A DNA stretch of 60,000 nt from Bolinopsis microptera. Taxonomy: Eukaryota > Ctenophora > Tentaculata > Lobata > Bolinopsidae. The stretch's first letter is position 1, and each line of letters starts with the position of its first letter. The position numbers and the translations under genes were made by a program. Location: positions 930,501 through 990,500 of the forward strand of contig NC_087075.1 in assembly GCF_026151205.1 (NCBI RefSeq), read 5' to 3'. Below, piece after piece: positions 38,341 to 60,000 of this stretch. The notes below the pieces were generated by a model, which saw nothing but the letters and a program-made list of their open reading frames with translations, was not told the DNA's origin and did not search any database.

Positions 38341-38506
38341 GTATTGTACTTGTAGGCCCGACGCGCACGAGTGCGCGGCTGTATGAGTATCGTGGCTTTC
38401 ACCCCGATACTATAATTAGTGAAATGACAATAGTAGTACTAGTATAGGGGTCACGACGTGATACAAGTCATGACCTTGTGTTCCGTGCGAAATACATTAT
38501 AATTAA

Positions 38507-38602
38507 CGGGTGATACTCGTAAAATATCTGTTCCATATCGCGTCGACGAGTCCAACTCGGCGCGCGTCCTGGTAGGTTGTAAACCTACAAGTACAATATA
38601 AT
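38507..38602 (+). mobile_element. Small dispersed element, copy 2
   Basis: Same order as copy 1 (aacgggtgatactcgtaaaa, gtcgacgagtccaactcgg, then hairpin gtaggttgtaaacctac), shorter internally. Confidence 0.6.
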
Positions 38603-38887
38603 TGCGCTTTTCCGTAGATTTTCTGAATGTTTAATTAACAATTATTTAATTTTAGCCCTCAAATTTTGAATAAAATTGCTCTTTAAGTTTGAAGTTTAAT
38701 GGTGTAAAATTGATTTAAAAGGTTGTTACTTTTTCAAAAATCAAGTTTTTAAAACAATTAACTTAAACGATTATCTTCAAGACCTGTGGTCCGAAATGGT
38801 TGTATTTTTAAATCTTCTGAATGAGAATCTACGGACATGCTTAAATTTAAACTACAATTGACTGCCAAAGCGTATTATCAAAGTGCT

Positions 38888-39815
38888 GGTATGTTCACAT
38901 AGCCATGATATATGTGTATACGCGTACTGCGTGACGCGCTACTGCAAGCGAGAGGGCTCTGGTTAGAGCAACTGGCATGCATGACCGTTGCCATTATAAT
39001 ACCTTCCATACTACTATTAGTATCTGTATACTAATATACCCCCTTTACTGTTTATTCAGGCTATTATAATGTATAAGGCTCTTTGGAAGTTGTTTAGCAA
39101 GTTTATTTTTAGTCCGCTCTACCCATGATTATGGGTTTTGGTCAAATATATACAGATATACTTATAGTTATAGTAATAACAGTTATACTACTAATACTAT
39201 TTGTACTAACTACTGTCTACTACTAGTTAAAAGAAATCTAAAAAGATAAATAAGCTACACTTACAAATTTACATACCTTATCGGACTTTTATTTGACCAT
39301 CAAATTCTGAATTCAAAACCATCAAAAATCCAAATTTTTTCATCGTTTTTTTACGTTTTTAAAATTTTACTTTTAGCAAATAATTTGTTGTAGGTTTATT
39401 ATAACCTACCAAGACGCACGCCGAGTTAGACTCGTCAAACGTACGCAGTCTTGATACATTTGAAAATTGAAAGAAAAATTTTACGAGTATCACCCGTATA
39501 ACTATAATAATTTGTAAATTAATTTTTCAGACAATGAGCAAGAAAAGCAATCGTTAAGCAGTAAAAAATGTCAAAATATCTGTAGATCAGTGTCTATGAT
39601 CATGAAAGTTGTGTAAACTTTCTTCTTGCTGACTAGATCGTTGCTTTACAGAGCAACGATCTGGAAGGGTTGACATCGTCAATCAAGTACGGCCGATGAT
39701 TTGCTCTAACCAGAGCCCTCTCGCTTGCAGTACTACTACTAGCGCGCGATCCCGCAGTACGCGTAGACTCATATCATGTAGGACTAGGAGCGCATATCAT
39801 GGCCATGTGAAGCCA
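38888..39815. repeat. Inverted-repeat pair, arms of about 100 bp
   Basis: Left arm 38888-38990 and right arm about 39690-39815 share, in opposite orientation, gcaagcgagagggctctggt, acgcgtactgcg and catagccatgatat-like blocks. The right arm has extra internal bases. It may be a degraded transposon with long terminal inverted repeats or two copies of a dispersed element; no coding sequence lies between. Confidence 0.6.
39385..39512 (-). mobile_element. Small dispersed element, copy 3 (inverted)
   Basis: Reverse complement of the same element: hairpin at the left (gtaggtttattataacctac), then gacgcacgccgagtt, ending in acgagtatcacccgt. Confidence 0.6.
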
Positions 39816-41330
39816 ATGATGATTAATCACTCTACACTCGACATTTTTTAAACGTTCTCTAGGTTAACCCCTAACCCTCTAATCTGATCCCAACTAACCC
39901 TACTAGTGACTAGCCGTACTATTGACTATACAGCTTTCGCCACGGTATTAGTACATGGAATGAGGGTCGCGACGTGAGCAGTGAGACAACTAACCCGATA
40001 CAATCCCTAACTGAAGCAATGATGCATGTATAATGTATATGGGCCTTTTCACAATTCTTTGATCAGTTGGTTTCAAATTGTTTGTTGTTGAAATTAAGTT
40101 GTTTGAAACAAGTTAGAGTCATAATTTGAGAAAGAAAAAAACCAACAATTCTTATAAACCAGTTAAGAAGAACAGCCATCACAGTTAAAGAGTAAAACTA
40201 ACGTTTAATCTGTAATTTGTAATTGAAATTCTTGAAACAAGGAGTTATCCAAAGAATAAGGAAAAGTTGCAAAATAATATTGTTTAGATCGAATCCCAAT
40301 TTTATATCTAAAGTAGAGCATAATAATAATATAAAAAAAAACATTTTCTAACAAAAAAGCGTTGTTTAACTATTATAAACTAGCAAAATTTCACAAAGCT
40401 TTTAAATTTTAAAATCAAAATATCTTAATTTAATTGTATCCCCTAAAATTATCTCGATTTTTAACATAATATATAATAAAATGTTTAATGATCTCAATGA
40501 GAAGAATGGCAAGAATAATTTGCTGAAATGGCGTTTGCTGAAATCCCAAATTAATGATCGTTAAGAAATTCTACTCTAGTTTCCACACCGCTTAAACAGG
40601 ATATCCAAAGTTCAATCATTGTAAAAATCATCTCATATTAGCGACAAGAAAAACGCCATTGTTGGACTCCTCCGCAAACTATCACTTTTCGTATCACTTT
40701 TAAATAATCCCTCCTCCACATATCATATTATATGACAGTAACGAAAATACTAGATAATCTTCAAAATATTAACTTTAAACATCTTGTACTAAATAAACAA
40801 AACTCTGTTCAAACAAACAAAAAATAAAGAAGAAAAAGAAAGAGTAGAGCGATCAGTGAACTGGTTTAAATAAGTAAACCAGTAAAACAGTAATCGTAGA
40901 CCACAACTAAATTAGAATAAAATTTACTGTAGGTTCATGATTATAACCTACTAAGGGGTCGTTCACACATCACTACGTGATCACTGAGGGGGAGTGTAAA
41001 AGTGATTACTTAATATGTGAACAGCCTGTCCAACACTGCAACCACACTGCATAGTGAATAACGATATAAACATTATAGAGCAAAATCGGACGCAAAGGAA
41101 AGTACCTGAAAGTCATGATGATGAAAATCATGATAGATTATGGTATACAAGGTCGGACACCTTTTGGGCATATTCTGACAGAAGATGAGAGCATTAACAG
41201 CATTAACGAGCAGAAACAACTTAGCGTTGAGACGTTGATTATGTTGGAGGGAAATATATATAAATATATAAGTACATAGGAGATAAATTGTAATTTATCA
41301 AGAATAAAATGTATACTGTTACTGTACTAT
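39816..41330. other. AT-rich stretch downstream of the MATE gene
   Basis: No gene is seen. A short inverted motif, cgttcacaca near 40971 and tatgtgaacag near 41015, resembles MITE ends. No canonical AATAAA was found on the - strand in the ~700 bp after the MATE stop; TATAAA-like variants occur near 41354. Confidence 0.4.
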
Positions 41331-41351
41331 TGCCACCCCCCTCCCTCCGTA

Positions 41352-41425
41352 TGCCGCTTTATAGTTTATACATACTGCAAAGGTATTGTGTATAGTTTAT
41401 ACATACTGCAAAGGTATTGTGTATA
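41352..41425. repeat. Short tandem duplication (~36 bp, two copies)
   Basis: The block tatagtttatacatactgc plus aaaggtattgtg is present twice in direct repeat, in the presumed 3' UTR or downstream flank of the MATE gene. Confidence 0.8.
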
Positions 41426-41513
41426 AATTACACTTACATCTTCCAAAACCTCCCCCACGCTGTCTTACGTTATAAGCTTATAATATGTGAACTCAATAAA
41501 TAATCTCAATAAC

Positions 41514-59978
<18,465 letters not shown>

Positions 59979-60000
59979 CTGGAGAGGGAATATTATCAGA

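Overview
This window reads as nuclear DNA of an invertebrate metazoan; the species cannot be told from it. The evidence is two split genes with short exons, GT-AG introns and consistent intron phases, about thirty tandem arrays, MITE-like and foldback elements, and a decayed reverse transcriptase. There are no operons, bacterial-type genes or CRISPR arrays.

Layout. (1) 1-4.44 kb, + strand: eight exons (493 codons, open at both ends) of a long coiled-coil protein of unknown family. Facing it is a terminal coding exon on the - strand (4682-5059) of a second, unrecognised gene. (2) About 5.06-16.97 kb: inflated homopolymers almost everywhere and no clear gene. This is most likely poor consensus sequence, not biology. 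(3) 17.3-41.3 kb: gene-poor and full of minisatellites, including a 43-bp x ~65 array, a 46-bp x 13 array and a nearly uniform 32-bp x ~180 array of 5.76 kb. It also holds a ~300-bp CACGTG-containing repeat in six copies, small dispersed elements and three weak candidate exons. (4) 41.5-60 kb, - strand: thirteen exons that join without a frame break into 443 residues plus stop. They form the C-terminal three quarters of a MATE-type multidrug/cation extrusion transporter (SLC47-like). The N-terminal exons lie beyond the right edge.

The most interesting pattern is where the arrays sit. Several start at, or contain, the splice sites of the two genes. The MATE exon at 49947-50044 is preceded by about 20 tandem copies of a 28-bp unit that carries its own 3' splice site and the first six exon bases. 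The last MATE exon is preceded by five copies of its 3' splice site, the nearest of which would add eight residues in frame. Arrays also begin at the 5' splice sites at 42936, 49073, 54079 and 2966. A 2,964-bp foldback element built of ~177-bp repeats has inserted into the 28-bp splice-site array, so the MATE pre-mRNA would carry a hairpin with arms of more than 1 kb.

All exon calls come from reading frame, splice consensus and remembered family motifs. No alignment or database search was run.
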